A stretch of DNA of 64,000 nucleotides from CAWJMN01 sp963844055 (GCA_963844055.1 CAWJMN010000002.1:372001-436000); one strand, 5' to 3'. Positions 26,633 to 36,233 are shown, numbered from the stretch's first letter. A program made the numbers and translations. Notes: a model not told the origin generated them from the sequence alone.

Positions 26633-27279
26633 GGTGTAAATCCTAGGACCTAATAGTTTTTTTGAGGTGGAACCAGCCCCAAGCATACCGCAGTCTTTGC
26701 AGTCGAGAAACCGCCCCCCGGGGCCGTTACGCGGGCCGATTTTTGTAGCGCAAAACGCGCAGGCCCACTGCGCTAAATCCGCATACCTGATGACCAAAAC
26801 CGCACACCTACGCCTGTGACACGCCTGGTCACTTCTGCGCAAAAGTTTTTAAGTTTTTATTCATCAATACCGACTCAACTTCCCAATACTTGTGAGGCGG
26901 TCTAGCTCACCACGTCGGCCGACGGCCAGGATCGCGTCTAGGCCGTCTGGACGCCCCGAATGCCTTCCGGGTGGCCCTCCCCTACTTCCGCGAATCCTGG
27001 ACGCCCCCAGGCCCCTTGCTGGCGATCTTCCAGCCCGATCCATTAGCTGGCCAGATCCCACCGCCAAGCCCACCTAGAAGCTTGGCGGCCGGCACAAGAT
27101 TGGAAGCCTGAGAAACCTAGCGAAATACGGCCAGATCCGTGCTTTCCGAAGATTAAATTCAATTGCCATTTCGCTTGGCAGGCATTATGATCAGGAACTC
27201 ATCGAAGTTTGCCGATGGGTTAAATACCTCCCGCCACCAGCCCTGCCAGATTCCCCACCCTTTACCCTGCGAGGCCGCC
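26633..27279. other. Non-coding region between divergent genes, with hairpins
   Basis: It lies between the fae-like gene and a DUF1501 gene. Within it are a 12-bp palindrome CGTCGGCCGACG (26913-26924) and a hairpin with a perfect 9-bp stem, CCGCCAAGC (27061-27069) pairing with GCTTGGCGG (27080-27088). The stretch 26890-27110 is notably GC-rich and has overlapping short frames on both strands that I do not believe. No tRNA-like fold was found by eye. Confidence 0.5.
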
Positions 27280-28629
27280 ATGGCACCAGCACTGGGACCA
27301 ATCCCCTTCTCGCGTCGGCAATTCATGCCTGCCGCGCTAGGTGTAGCAGGTTTGCTTTCGGGACTTTCTCAAGCGGCAGCGACTCAGTCCCCGGTGAAGG
27401 CGAAGGCCAAGTCGGTAATCTTGATTTTTAATTGTGGCGGGCCCAGCCATATCGATCTTTGGGACCCCAAGCCCGAGGCCGCCGATAACATCCGCGGCGA
27501 GTTCGCAACCATTGCCACCAAGGTCCCCGGCATCTTTGTTTCGGAGGTAATTCCGGATCTAGCAGCCCGGATGGACAAACTGGCCATCGTTCGCTCGCTC
27601 TATCACACGCAGGCCTCTCACAACGCTGGCATGTACTATTCGATTACCGGCTATCCCTATCGGCAGGACAGCACGTTGATCAATCCCAGCGCTACCGACT
27701 ACCCCAGCCTAGGAACCTTGGTCAGTTGGCTGGCGCAACGCGATGGCTATAGCGGAAGCTTGCCCCCTTACGTGATCACTCCCTATCCGCACTGCGACAG
27801 TTTGCAATACATCACGCCGGGACAATACGGCGGCTGCCTCGGTGTGAAGTACGATCCGCTTGTGCTAGATGCCGATCCTAATGCGGCCGATTTTCGTGTG
27901 CGAAATTTGGCGATGGAAGCAGGCCTTTCCTCTTCGCGAATTGATGAACGACTTTCGCTGCTCGGTGGACTTGGTGGCCGTGTGGCACTGAATCAAGCGA
28001 TCCCTGGTGAATACGATTTGCGCCGCCAGCAAGCGGCAGAAATGATTCTCTCCGGAAAAGCGGCAAAGGCTTTTGATCTTTCCCAAGAATCGGTACAAAC
28101 GCGCGATCGGTACGGCCGCCACTCCTGGGGACAATCGCACCTGCTCGCACGGCGATTGGTCGAAGCAGGCGTTCCTTTCGTAACCACGGTTAACGGACGA
28201 AGCATTGTTTGGGACACGCACAAAGACAATTTTCCCGGCCTCAAAAACCGTCTTGTCCCGCCCATGCAACAAGCGTTTGTAGCGCTGCTGGACGATTTGG
28301 AAAACAGCGGCCTTCTCGAAACGACGCTGGTCGTTTGGATGGGTGACTTTGGCCGTACGCCCATGATCAACAAGGATGCCGGTCGCGACCATTGGCCGCA
28401 ATGTGCTTCCGTCGTGTTGGCAGGCGGTGGCGTAAAGGGGGGCCAAGTTATCGGCTCGTCCGACAATAAAGGGGCCTACCCTTATTCGGTCCCTGCTACC
28501 CCTGGCGATTTGCATGCGACAGTTTTCAAAGCGATGGGCTACGACGCCCGAGCAATTCACTACCCCACGGTCGAAGGACGACCAACGCCATTGGCCAATG
28601 GCTCGCCGATTCCGAACGTGTTATCGTAA
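27280..28629 (+). CDS. DUF1501 family protein
   Basis: About 449 residues from the ATG at 27280; the frame extends to 27163 but the twin-arginine signal (SRRQFMPAALGVAGLLSG) begins ten residues after 27280. Family landmarks: LIFNCGGPSHIDLWDPKP near residue 50, RSLYHTQASHNAGMYY near 105, SIVWDTHKDNFPG near 310 and VVWMGDFGRTPMINKDAGRD near 350, with the late His-Trp of the fold (HWPQCASVV). It belongs to the sulfatase/alkaline-phosphatase superfamily by fold, but function is not established. Unlike the copy at the left edge it has no DUF1549/DUF1553 partner beside it. The HD hydrolase gene begins six bases after its stop. Confidence 0.93.
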   Translation: MAPALGPIPFSRRQFMPAALGVAGLLSGLSQAAATQSPVKAKAKSVILIFNCGGPSHIDLWDPKPEAADNIRGEFATIATKVPGIFVSEVIPDLAARMDKLAIVRSLYHTQASHNAGMYYSITGYPYRQDSTLINPSATDYPSLGTLVSWLAQRDGYSGSLPPYVITPYPHCDSLQYITPGQYGGCLGVKYDPLVLDADPNAADFRVRNLAMEAGLSSSRIDERLSLLGGLGGRVALNQAIPGEYDLRRQQAAEMILSGKAAKAFDLSQESVQTRDRYGRHSWGQSHLLARRLVEAGVPFVTTVNGRSIVWDTHKDNFPGLKNRLVPPMQQAFVALLDDLENSGLLETTLVVWMGDFGRTPMINKDAGRDHWPQCASVVLAGGGVKGGQVIGSSDNKGAYPYSVPATPGDLHATVFKAMGYDARAIHYPTVEGRPTPLANGSPIPNVLS

Positions 28630-28634
28630 GCGGG

Positions 28635-29285
28635 ATGAACCCTAACACCCTGCTGGCCGATGCCGAGGCCTACGTCAAACAACTGTTTTCTTCCGATAGC
28701 TCCGGGCACGACTGGTGGCATGTCGATCGTGTTCGCAAGGTAGCCCTGCGAATTGCCCGCGAAGAAAACGCCGACCTGCTGATCGTGGAACTTGCGGCTT
28801 TGCTGCATGATGTGGCCGACTGGAAATTCGCGGGGGGCGATCATGAAGCCGGGCCAAGACAAGCCAAGGCTTGGTTACTCGACCACGGGGCAAGCGCTGC
28901 TCTCGCCGAGCAAGTAGCGACGATCGTTCGCGAGCTTTCCTTCAAAGGAGCCGGCGTGGCGACTCCGATGAGCACTTTGGAAGGTGCCTGCGTTCAAGAT
29001 GCGGACCGCATCGATGCCATCGGCGCGATTGGTGCAGCGCGAGCCTTTGCCTATGGCGGACACAAAGGACGTGCCATGCACGATCCGGCCGTACCGCCAC
29101 AAATGCACGCGGACTTTGCGGCCTACAAGAAGAACGACGGCCCCACCATCAATCACTTCTACGAAAAGCTACTGCTGCTTAAAGACCGAATCAACACGCC
29201 CGCTGGCAAAAAGATTGCTCAGCAGCGGCACGCGTTTTTACAACAGTTCCTCGACCAGTTCTTGGCCGAGTGGGATGGCAAGTAG
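28635..29285 (+). CDS. HD-domain phosphohydrolase
   Basis: A protein of 216 residues. The HD signature is complete: HDWWHVDRV near residues 24-32 (first His), LLHDVADWKF near 58-67 (His-Asp), and VQDADRIDAIGAIG near 122-135 (second Asp). This is the small COG1418-type family that includes YedJ, metal-dependent phosphohydrolases acting on nucleotides or similar phosphate esters. The start is only six bases after the DUF1501 stop, which indicates translational coupling. Family assignment is secure; the substrate is not predictable. Confidence 0.92.
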   Translation: MNPNTLLADAEAYVKQLFSSDSSGHDWWHVDRVRKVALRIAREENADLLIVELAALLHDVADWKFAGGDHEAGPRQAKAWLLDHGASAALAEQVATIVRELSFKGAGVATPMSTLEGACVQDADRIDAIGAIGAARAFAYGGHKGRAMHDPAVPPQMHADFAAYKKNDGPTINHFYEKLLLLKDRINTPAGKKIAQQRHAFLQQFLDQFLAEWDGK

Positions 29286-29299
29286 GCCGTCTGCTGCGG

Positions 29300-30298
29300 C
29301 TAGCCGTTGGACATCGTCATGCTCGACGAAAAGCTCGGCCCTTCGGAGACCTTGCTATCGCGAACGGCAAAGAAGCTTTGAGCAATCGACTCGCCCAAAT
29401 TATTCAGACGCAATTGCAAGCCGTCGATGAACTCGTGAAGCCCTTGCTGGACAATGTCCGACACGCTGGTGAAATCCAGTTCAGATCGGAGCTTGCCAAG
29501 ATCTTGTTCGGCACGATTGGCAAACGTCCCATGGGGCGTACCGCTAATCATATGGAGCGATTGCTCGGCCACGGTAACACAGTAACGCATGGATCGTGGA
29601 AAATCCCGATCTAGCAGCAAAAAGGCCACCACTCGCTGAGGCACAATCCGGCCAAAGCAGCGACGATACATTTCCAGTGCGCTCGTCGATTTCAGCAGAG
29701 CCGACCACTGCACCACATCCAGCGAAGAACCAACATCGCCGGCATTGGGCAGCAGAATAAAGAACTTCACATCGACCACGCGTGAGGTCTTATCGGCACG
29801 CTCTAGCAGGCGTCCCATGCGGGCAAAGTGCCAAGCTTCGCCGTGAGACATCGTGGTATCTGTCACGCCGATCAGCAGATTGCTGGCTCGTTTGACTTGG
29901 CTATAAAATTCGTAGTAGTCATCGAGCACTTCCGCCCGAGCTGCTTCGCGCACCAACAAGTAAAAACGATTGAGCTCTTCCCACATGTCGGAAGAGATCG
30001 TTTCTCGCGCTGTACGCGCATTTTCGCGAGCGCGAATCACGCAGGACAAAATCGAATTAGAATTCTCGGTATCGAACGTCAGGAACTTCAAGACGTTTTC
30101 GCGCGTCATCGCGCCATAGCGCTTAAAAAACGCTTCATGGTCACCCGTGGTGTAAACCAAAGGGCCCCATTGATCGACAAGCTCTTCGCCCAAATCGAGC
30201 GTCAGGTTTTGATTGACGTCAATGAAACGGGCGACGTTCTCGGCACGCTCGATATAGCGGGCCATCCAAAAAATGGACTCAGCAACACGGCTTAACAT
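29300..30298 (-). CDS. Alpha-E domain protein (DUF403)
   Basis: A protein of 332 residues that is alpha-helical throughout. It opens with MLSRVAESIFWMARYIERAE, the diagnostic start of the alpha-E (COG2307) family. Its ATG overlaps the TAA stop of the upstream ATP-grasp gene by one base (TAATG), so the two are translationally coupled. Members of this family always accompany a circularly permuted ATP-grasp protein and often a transglutaminase-like protein; a role in peptide or amide-bond synthesis has been proposed from genome context but not shown. No transglutaminase-like gene is present here. Confidence 0.94.
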   Translation of the reverse strand: MLSRVAESIFWMARYIERAENVARFIDVNQNLTLDLGEELVDQWGPLVYTTGDHEAFFKRYGAMTRENVLKFLTFDTENSNSILSCVIRARENARTARETISSDMWEELNRFYLLVREAARAEVLDDYYEFYSQVKRASNLLIGVTDTTMSHGEAWHFARMGRLLERADKTSRVVDVKFFILLPNAGDVGSSLDVVQWSALLKSTSALEMYRRCFGRIVPQRVVAFLLLDRDFPRSMRYCVTVAEQSLHMISGTPHGTFANRAEQDLGKLRSELDFTSVSDIVQQGLHEFIDGLQLRLNNLGESIAQSFFAVRDSKVSEGPSFSSSMTMSNG

Positions 30299-31875
30299 TA
30301 AACAACTCCTTCTAGCGACGTACCGTTGCTAGTGGAGGGGGTGCTATCCGACGTCATTTCCATCGAGCTCGTGGGAATCGTATCGCCATTGGCCAAGTCT
30401 AAATCGGTCGCGCTGTGATAGCCGTTTTGCTTGTGCTCTGGGAACAGGACCCAAGTATCTTTACTGCCGCCACCTTGTGACGAATTGACGATCAACGACC
30501 CGCGGCGAAGGGCAACGCGTGTAAGCCCCCCCGGTAAAACATAAACATCGTCGGCCGAGCAAAGTACAAACGGACGCAAGTCAACGTGACGACCTTCCAA
30601 GTGATCATCCACAATCGTTGGCGCCGTTGAAAGCGTCAGCATCGGCTGCGCGATGTAGTTGCGCGGATTGGCCTGAATAAGATCGACATATTCCAGGCGT
30701 TGTTGCTCGGTCGCTTGCGGCCCCATCAAAATGCCGTAGCCGCCGGACTCATTAACCGGCTTGACGACCAGCTCGTGCAAGTGTTCCAGCACGTACTTGC
30801 GATCTTTTTCGTCCGAACAAACGTACGTGGGGACGTTTGGCAGAATGATCTCTTCTCCTAAGTAGTACTTGATGATTTGCGGCACATAGGCATAGACCGC
30901 CTTGTCGTCGGCAATGCCGGTGGCGGGAGCATTCGCCAAAGTCACCTTGCCGGCGCGGTAAGCCTCCATCAACCCTGGCACACCCAGCACCGAATCGGGG
31001 CGGAAGAACTTGGGATCGAGAAAATCATCATCAATGCGGCGATAGATCACATCGACTCGCTTGAGGCCGTGCGTCGTACGCATCATCACATGGCCGCTAC
31101 TATCAACGACCAAGTCGGTCCCCTGAACAAGCTCGACGCCCATCTTCTGCGCGAGGAACGTGTGCTCAAAATAGGCCGAGTTATAAATCCCTGGCGTTAG
31201 TACGACGACCGTTGGATTAGAAACACCAACCGGAGCTGTGCTTTGCAAAGATTCGAGCAGTTTTTCTGGATAGTCTTCGACCGGCGAAATCGACATCCCC
31301 TGAAACACCTGGGGGAATGTCCGCTTCATCACCTCACGGTTTTCCAGCACGTACGAAACGCCCGACGGGCAACGGAGATTGTCCTCTAGGACGTAGAACT
31401 TGCCGTCTTTGTCACGGACCAAGTCGGTGCCGGTCACATGGCACCAAATATCACGCGGCGGCCGTTGCCCTTGGCACGACTTACGATAGGTCTTGGCCGA
31501 AAGGATCAGTTCGGACGGAACGATCCCATCACGCAAGATATTTTGTTCGTTGTAAATGTCGGTCAGGAACAGATTGAGAGCGCGAATGCGCTGCTTGAGT
31601 CCCTTTTCAATCGTCTGCCACTCTTCCCACTCAATCACCCGGGGAAGGATGTCAAACGGCCAGACCTTTTCCGTGCCGTCGGTATGCCCGTAAACGGCAA
31701 ACGTAATTCCCATGTTGCGAAGCATGGACTCAGCCGCACGCTGAGTGCGTTCCAGCTGGCCATCGCGCAGGGATTGCAGGCGTTTAGCGACCAGTTCTAG
31801 TCGTGGACGTGGAACGCCACTCGCCAAGAACATTTCGTCGTACGCAATGTCGGATTCATATGCCAAAGACTTCAT
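30298..31875 (-). CDS. Circularly permuted type 2 ATP-grasp protein
   Basis: A protein of 525 residues of the COG2308 family. Landmarks are VWPFDILPRVIEWEEWQ near 67-83, YVLEDNLRCPSGVSYVLENR near 160-180, the conserved DVIYRRIDDDFLDP near 275 and VKPVNESGGYGILMGP near 372, the phosphate-binding glycine loop. GGAG lies nine bases before the ATG. These enzymes are predicted ligases that form amide bonds with ATP, working with the alpha-E protein encoded directly downstream (one-base overlap). The C-terminal 50 residues (Asp/Ser/Thr-rich) go beyond the usual domain. Substrate unknown. Confidence 0.94.
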   Translation of the reverse strand: MKSLAYESDIAYDEMFLASGVPRPRLELVAKRLQSLRDGQLERTQRAAESMLRNMGITFAVYGHTDGTEKVWPFDILPRVIEWEEWQTIEKGLKQRIRALNLFLTDIYNEQNILRDGIVPSELILSAKTYRKSCQGQRPPRDIWCHVTGTDLVRDKDGKFYVLEDNLRCPSGVSYVLENREVMKRTFPQVFQGMSISPVEDYPEKLLESLQSTAPVGVSNPTVVVLTPGIYNSAYFEHTFLAQKMGVELVQGTDLVVDSSGHVMMRTTHGLKRVDVIYRRIDDDFLDPKFFRPDSVLGVPGLMEAYRAGKVTLANAPATGIADDKAVYAYVPQIIKYYLGEEIILPNVPTYVCSDEKDRKYVLEHLHELVVKPVNESGGYGILMGPQATEQQRLEYVDLIQANPRNYIAQPMLTLSTAPTIVDDHLEGRHVDLRPFVLCSADDVYVLPGGLTRVALRRGSLIVNSSQGGGSKDTWVLFPEHKQNGYHSATDLDLANGDTIPTSSMEMTSDSTPSTSNGTSLEGVV

Positions 31876-32196
31876 CCGCGATCACTCCGCCTTGAGGAAT
31901 CACAAACTGTCAGCCTGCCCCTTGCGCGTCGCCTGCGTGAGGGAACAAACCACCCAGACAGCGCTGGGACGGACGAGGCTACAATTGCCGCTTATACCGC
32001 AATGCCCTTGTAGAAGCAAACCTAGTGCCAAGCCTGGGATTGAGTTTCACAAGGGGAAATTTTACGCCACAAAGCGATACGCTGCCTACCTTTACGCGAA
32101 ATGCCCACCCAAGCCAACCCCTTTTGGCCGATTCACGGCCGCGAAGGATTCCATCACCGACTGACTGAGAACTAAGCAGGCTGCCTGTGCGGCAAC
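31876..32196. other. Non-coding region upstream of the ATP-grasp gene
   Basis: It lies between the stop of the dCTP deaminase gene and the start of the ATP-grasp gene, both on the minus strand, and should contain the promoter of the latter. I found no clear -35/-10 pair, no strong hairpin and no RNA gene. Confidence 0.5.
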
Positions 32197-32769
32197 CTAG
32201 CCTCGAAACCGCAGTTCCATCTGCTCTTCACGAGGGTGGGCGTGGTCGCCAAACTCCTTGTAGAGCATGCTGGGCTGAATGTCTTTGTTGTGCTGGTATT
32301 TGTCGCTGCGATATTCGCTGATATCCCCTGCCACCTGATGGTAGAAGATCTGGCAGATCGAAACGCCGGGGTAAATCCGGATCGGCTGGACCGCGAACAT
32401 TTCCAGCGTCCAATAGCCACAAAAACCGACATCGCCAAAGCCAGCCGTCACGTGAACGAACAGGCCTAATCGTCCGATGCTGGATCGTCCCTCGATCATT
32501 GGGACAAAGTTGTGTGTTTCGGTCCGTTCGACCGTTCGGCCGAGGTAGAGCCGCTGCGGGCTAAGCACGAGCCCTTCGGGGGGAATGACCAAACGACGTG
32601 TGCGGTTGGGCTGCGCCATGTCGAGGACCACCTCTTCATAGGTCAGCAGTTCATGATGCAGCGTCAGGTTGTAGCTGTTGGGATTGAGGCGCGAGGGCTC
32701 AAACGGATCGATGTGGATATTGGTCCCGAGGTTGTTACGGATTTCATCGCCGGTAAGAATCATTGGCAA
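32197..32769 (-). CDS. dcd: dCTP deaminase
   Basis: A protein of 190 residues, the normal length. It deaminates dCTP to dUTP for thymidylate synthesis. Diagnostic segments are LTGDEIRNNLG at the N terminus, RLNPNSYNLTLH near 27-38, the substrate-binding MIEGRSSIGRLGLFVHVTAG near 91-110, and GYWTLEMF near 118-125 with the catalytic Glu in TLEM. QIFYHQVAGDI is the usual C-terminal strand. The start could be the ATG at 32769 or 32763. Whether it also has dUTPase activity, as in some bifunctional homologues, cannot be told from sequence. It is 103 bases downstream of the large thioredoxin gene. Confidence 0.95.
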   Translation of the reverse strand: MPMILTGDEIRNNLGTNIHIDPFEPSRLNPNSYNLTLHHELLTYEEVVLDMAQPNRTRRLVIPPEGLVLSPQRLYLGRTVERTETHNFVPMIEGRSSIGRLGLFVHVTAGFGDVGFCGYWTLEMFAVQPIRIYPGVSICQIFYHQVAGDISEYRSDKYQHNKDIQPSMLYKEFGDHAHPREEQMELRFRG

Positions 32770-32872
32770 CGGTTCCTAAGCGGACAGAAACAACTCCGAC
32801 TCGATCCACGCCTTCGCGCCACATTGGCCGATGGCACTTCTACTTCGTTTGACTGCGAAACGCGCCCCAGCA

Positions 32873-35800
32873 TTACCCGCCGCTGGGCTTTGCTGGAAGC
32901 AGTTTCTCAAGAGGACCACGAAGCGACTGAACATTGTGTCCTTGAGCGACTACTTTTCCCTCGCGATCAATCAGCAACATCGTGGGAATACCACGGATGC
33001 CCAGCTTGGTAGCTGTCTCTTGCATGTCGCTGCCGGATAGGGTCTCCCAAGCAATTTGATGCTCGGTCAAATAGGCATTCAGTGCATCCTCATCTTCATC
33101 GAGGCTAACGCCGACCACTTCCAGCCCCTTGTCATGCAAGGAAGTGTAAAGCTCTTGCAAGTGCGGCATCTCCCGTTGGCATGGCCCACACCACGTAGCC
33201 CAAAAATCGACAACGACCACTTTGCCTCGCAGTTGACTCAGTTCAAAGGGAACGCCAGCGACGGTCTTTCCCGCAAGTTCCAGTGGCTTGCCCACAAGGT
33301 GCTGCTCACCACCGCCACCTTCTGGTGACTTGAGCAGCTTTTTGCCATATTTGGAGAGGCTCTTGTCGCTGGACTTTGCGAATTGCTTGCCGAACTTTTC
33401 AAAGAGCTTGTCTTGTTCTTCGGCCGCTTCGATGCGATTGATAAGCCCTACCGTGGCCGAGGCCAACCGAAGGTGACGAGCGGAAAGCGTTTGCTTCGTC
33501 AGGAAAGTATCGATCTTTTCTAGTAGCGCAGGGACTTGGTCGAGGGGAAGGTCGGCACCGGCCATCGCTTCCTTTTCCATTACCAGCAATTGCACGCGGC
33601 GAGCGATCTTCTCACGAGTGTCTTCTTTCAAAGCATCGGCGAGGGCATCCAGTTGCTTCTGCGCACCTTCATTGCCCACCATCGATTGCTCGTGCAGAAA
33701 ATCGAGCTTCATCTCCAGGGCAATTTGCAATTGTTTTTCCGTCGCGGGAGGATCCATCTTCAAAACACGATCGGCCGCATCGACTACGGCCGCGAGAAAC
33801 GTCTCGCGAGCGCGAATCGAGCGGGGCTTCTCTTCCATCTTTAGCAGATAGTCGATGAGCTGCTTGGTGGTGAGATCCGGACGAGCCAAATACGGATTGA
33901 TCTCTTCTTCCTTGGCTTCTGGCTTAGCTGCGTCAGGAGCAGCGGCTTCTTCCGCAGGCGCGGCACAGAATGTCGCACCATGCAGCGGCACTAAGTCCCC
34001 CAACAGACGAGTCGGCTGATGAAAAGGACGAAGCCACATGCGGACTTGCTGCTTCTCTTTATCGGCATCGGCGGCAGCAGGCTCCTCTTTCGTTGGCTCT
34101 TCCTTGGCAGGTTCTTCTTTCGCGGGTTCCTCCGATGGCTTCTTGGCAGGCTCCTCGGCTGGGACAGGAGTCGTTGTCTCTTCCGGGGCCTCCTTGGGAA
34201 GCTCGATATTCTTTGGAGCAGGCTCGTCAGGAGGCAACTCGACAAAGTTCTTTGGCGGCTTTTTCGTTGCGGTGGCGGGGGCTCCCAAAAGTTCGGCCAA
34301 CCGCTTTTCCAGCTTTACGCCACGAACGTGAATGGAATCGACGTTGCCATCTTTGCCAATCAGCACCACAAACGGAATCGATTCCACACCGCTGGACTTG
34401 GCGAGTGCATGGTGAGCAAAATCGTCGCTAAGATCATCTCCTGCGGCGACTCGGCCATCGACGACGGTTGTCCAGGGGAGTGGTTGCAGATCGAGAAAGC
34501 GACGGACAGGATCGATCTTGCCGTCCAGATTAACGCCGATGACCTCAAAGCCCTTGCTCTTATAGCCAGAATAGGCGCGAGCGATGTTCGGCATTTCCTG
34601 GATGCAAGGTTGGCACCAAGTGGCCCAAAAATCGACGAGGACAATCTTTCCCTCGTAGGCCGAGAAATCAAACGGCGAACCATCGGGAAGAACTCCCTCG
34701 ACGATCATCGGCTTGCCAATCAGAGCGATCCGCTTACCGGCGTTTTCAACCAGTTGCTCAACACGCTTTACCGTGGTGGCGTCTTTATTGTCTTTGAATG
34801 CCTTGGTCAAAACGTCTAGGATCTTGGCCACTCCTTCTTGGCGACCGAGTAGCTCCATCACACCAATCGCTTGGCGTACCAAGCCGACTTCTTCAAACGT
34901 CGTCCCCTCACCGGCCAACAACTTTTCGCAGGCATCGATGATACCGGCCTCTGCCTTGGGATCGCCTTGCACCAGCGCCTTGAGCAGCGGCTCTAATTGA
35001 CTGCGTACTGCCTTGGCCTGTGCCAAGCATTGCTTTGCCATCGCAGCGACTTCTTCGTCTTTGCTGTCCGCACAGGTCTTGCCGAGGATTTCAAACGCTT
35101 CGGCAGCTTCATCCTTAAAACCGCGCTGAGCCAAGGTCATGGCAACTTGGACCACGGAATTTGCGGCATCGATCGAATCGGGATTCTCTTTCAATAGTTT
35201 ATGGACCAATGCCCGGAAGGCATCTTGGTCGACAGGGTCCACCGTCATCAAATCGGTGATCTCCAACCCCCAAAGTTGAATCCGTCCGACACGGGCAAGG
35301 ATCGGATCTTCATCGGCAGTCAACTGAACGAAGAAGGCTTTGATCCCCTCTTTGGCTCCTGGATAGTCAAGCTGCAAGAGGCTGACATACGCATCCTGCA
35401 CCGTCGCAATTACCTTGGCCTTGGCTTCTTGATCTAGCTTTAGGGCAAGGAGCTTTTGGCCACCGGCAATGCGCGATTGCTGAATGAATACATAGTCTTC
35501 AATCTGTTCATTCTTGGAACCACCTTGGGGACGACGGCGCTCCAAGTCTGCCAGGAACTTTTGTAGAGCCTTTGCGTCACCTTCAGGAACTGGGTAACGT
35601 TCACTGCCGTGCTCATCACCTGGAGGCGGTGTCTCTTCAGCGGCGGCCTTCTCAGCAACTTCGGTTGGCTTGGACTTGGTGGCTTTTTCTTCCTTCGCCG
35701 GAGAAGCGGCTTCGGCAGGCGTTTCCGTCGTGGTGGATTCAGCACCCTTGGGGCGATACTTGGAGTTCTTGGAGGTGATTGGCTCCTCCTTCGCACCACA

Positions 35801-35875
35801 GCCGAGCAGAAGCATTCCACCGAATGCCAAAAGTGCCACGAACGTTTCGAGCCGATAGTTGGATCGCCATGCCAT
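32873..35875 (-). CDS. Lipoprotein with two TlpA-type thioredoxin domains
   Basis: A protein of 1000 residues. The signal ends in LLLGC with Cys26 as lipidation site. After a charged linker, helical repeats occupy about 100-385, then a first redoxin domain with WCQPC at about 420-424. A linker rich in Glu/Lys/Pro (KEEPAKEEPTKEEP) leads at about 605-640 to an odd non-acidic segment (RMWLRPFHQPTRLLGD), then a second helical region and a second redoxin domain with WCGPC at 895-899. Each half thus repeats helices plus TlpA module, and the neighbouring gene at 36234 is a single copy of the same unit. TlpA-type proteins act on disulfides outside the cytoplasm. The mid-protein segment may mark a fusion joint or a hidden frameshift. 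Confidence 0.88.
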   Translation of the reverse strand: MAWRSNYRLETFVALLAFGGMLLLGCGAKEEPITSKNSKYRPKGAESTTTETPAEAASPAKEEKATKSKPTEVAEKAAAEETPPPGDEHGSERYPVPEGDAKALQKFLADLERRRPQGGSKNEQIEDYVFIQQSRIAGGQKLLALKLDQEAKAKVIATVQDAYVSLLQLDYPGAKEGIKAFFVQLTADEDPILARVGRIQLWGLEITDLMTVDPVDQDAFRALVHKLLKENPDSIDAANSVVQVAMTLAQRGFKDEAAEAFEILGKTCADSKDEEVAAMAKQCLAQAKAVRSQLEPLLKALVQGDPKAEAGIIDACEKLLAGEGTTFEEVGLVRQAIGVMELLGRQEGVAKILDVLTKAFKDNKDATTVKRVEQLVENAGKRIALIGKPMIVEGVLPDGSPFDFSAYEGKIVLVDFWATWCQPCIQEMPNIARAYSGYKSKGFEVIGVNLDGKIDPVRRFLDLQPLPWTTVVDGRVAAGDDLSDDFAHHALAKSSGVESIPFVVLIGKDGNVDSIHVRGVKLEKRLAELLGAPATATKKPPKNFVELPPDEPAPKNIELPKEAPEETTTPVPAEEPAKKPSEEPAKEEPAKEEPTKEEPAAADADKEKQQVRMWLRPFHQPTRLLGDLVPLHGATFCAAPAEEAAAPDAAKPEAKEEEINPYLARPDLTTKQLIDYLLKMEEKPRSIRARETFLAAVVDAADRVLKMDPPATEKQLQIALEMKLDFLHEQSMVGNEGAQKQLDALADALKEDTREKIARRVQLLVMEKEAMAGADLPLDQVPALLEKIDTFLTKQTLSARHLRLASATVGLINRIEAAEEQDKLFEKFGKQFAKSSDKSLSKYGKKLLKSPEGGGGEQHLVGKPLELAGKTVAGVPFELSQLRGKVVVVDFWATWCGPCQREMPHLQELYTSLHDKGLEVVGVSLDEDEDALNAYLTEHQIAWETLSGSDMQETATKLGIRGIPTMLLIDREGKVVAQGHNVQSLRGPLEKLLPAKPSGG

Positions 35876-36139
35876 GATGCAAAACTCCCTTTAGAACTTT
35901 CCCCGACGATCCCCTATGCCAGCCAAAGGCAGCGGGCCGTCTGTTAACGCATTCCATGCGAGGGACTTTGGCAAGCGCGAGCAGGCCGCACCAAGCCATG
36001 GGCGTATTGTAGGGGATATGCCGGCCGTTTCGCATCCCCAGCGAGACGAAGATTCTACGGTTTTGGAGGCGAATACCTTAAAACCTGCCGCAGCGGGCGT
36101 CTGGCCATTGCCAACCTGCCGATCCGCAAGCTTCCCACG
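35876..36139. other. Non-coding region upstream of the double-thioredoxin gene
   Basis: It lies between two minus-strand genes and should carry the promoter of the gene starting at 35875. I see no definite promoter, hairpin or small gene. Short frames on both strands lack start signals. Confidence 0.5.
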
Positions 36140-36183
36140 AAAAAAGCCGTGAATCTCCCCGCGAAAAGCGAGAGACCCACGGC
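36140..36183 (-). terminator. Rho-independent terminator of the single-thioredoxin gene
   Basis: On the minus strand GCCGTG pairs with CACGGC, and inside it TCTC-CGC pairs with GCG-GAGA around a T-rich loop, followed by six T (36140-36145 as A on the plus strand). It lies about 50 bases past the stop at 36234. Confidence 0.8.
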
Positions 36184-36233
36184 CTTGGATTAACAAGCAA
36201 CCAGAAAGGTAGGTTTCTGATCGTGAAAGCGAC

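Noticed and set aside
26864..27073. Minus-strand frame of 69 codons (and an overlapping plus-strand frame of 61) in a GC-rich gap
   Set aside because: No ribosome-binding site, no conserved motif, and overlapping frames on both strands are expected in GC-rich DNA.
34019..34819. Plus-strand open frame of 266 codons
   Set aside because: It is antisense to the double-thioredoxin gene and has no start signal or motif.
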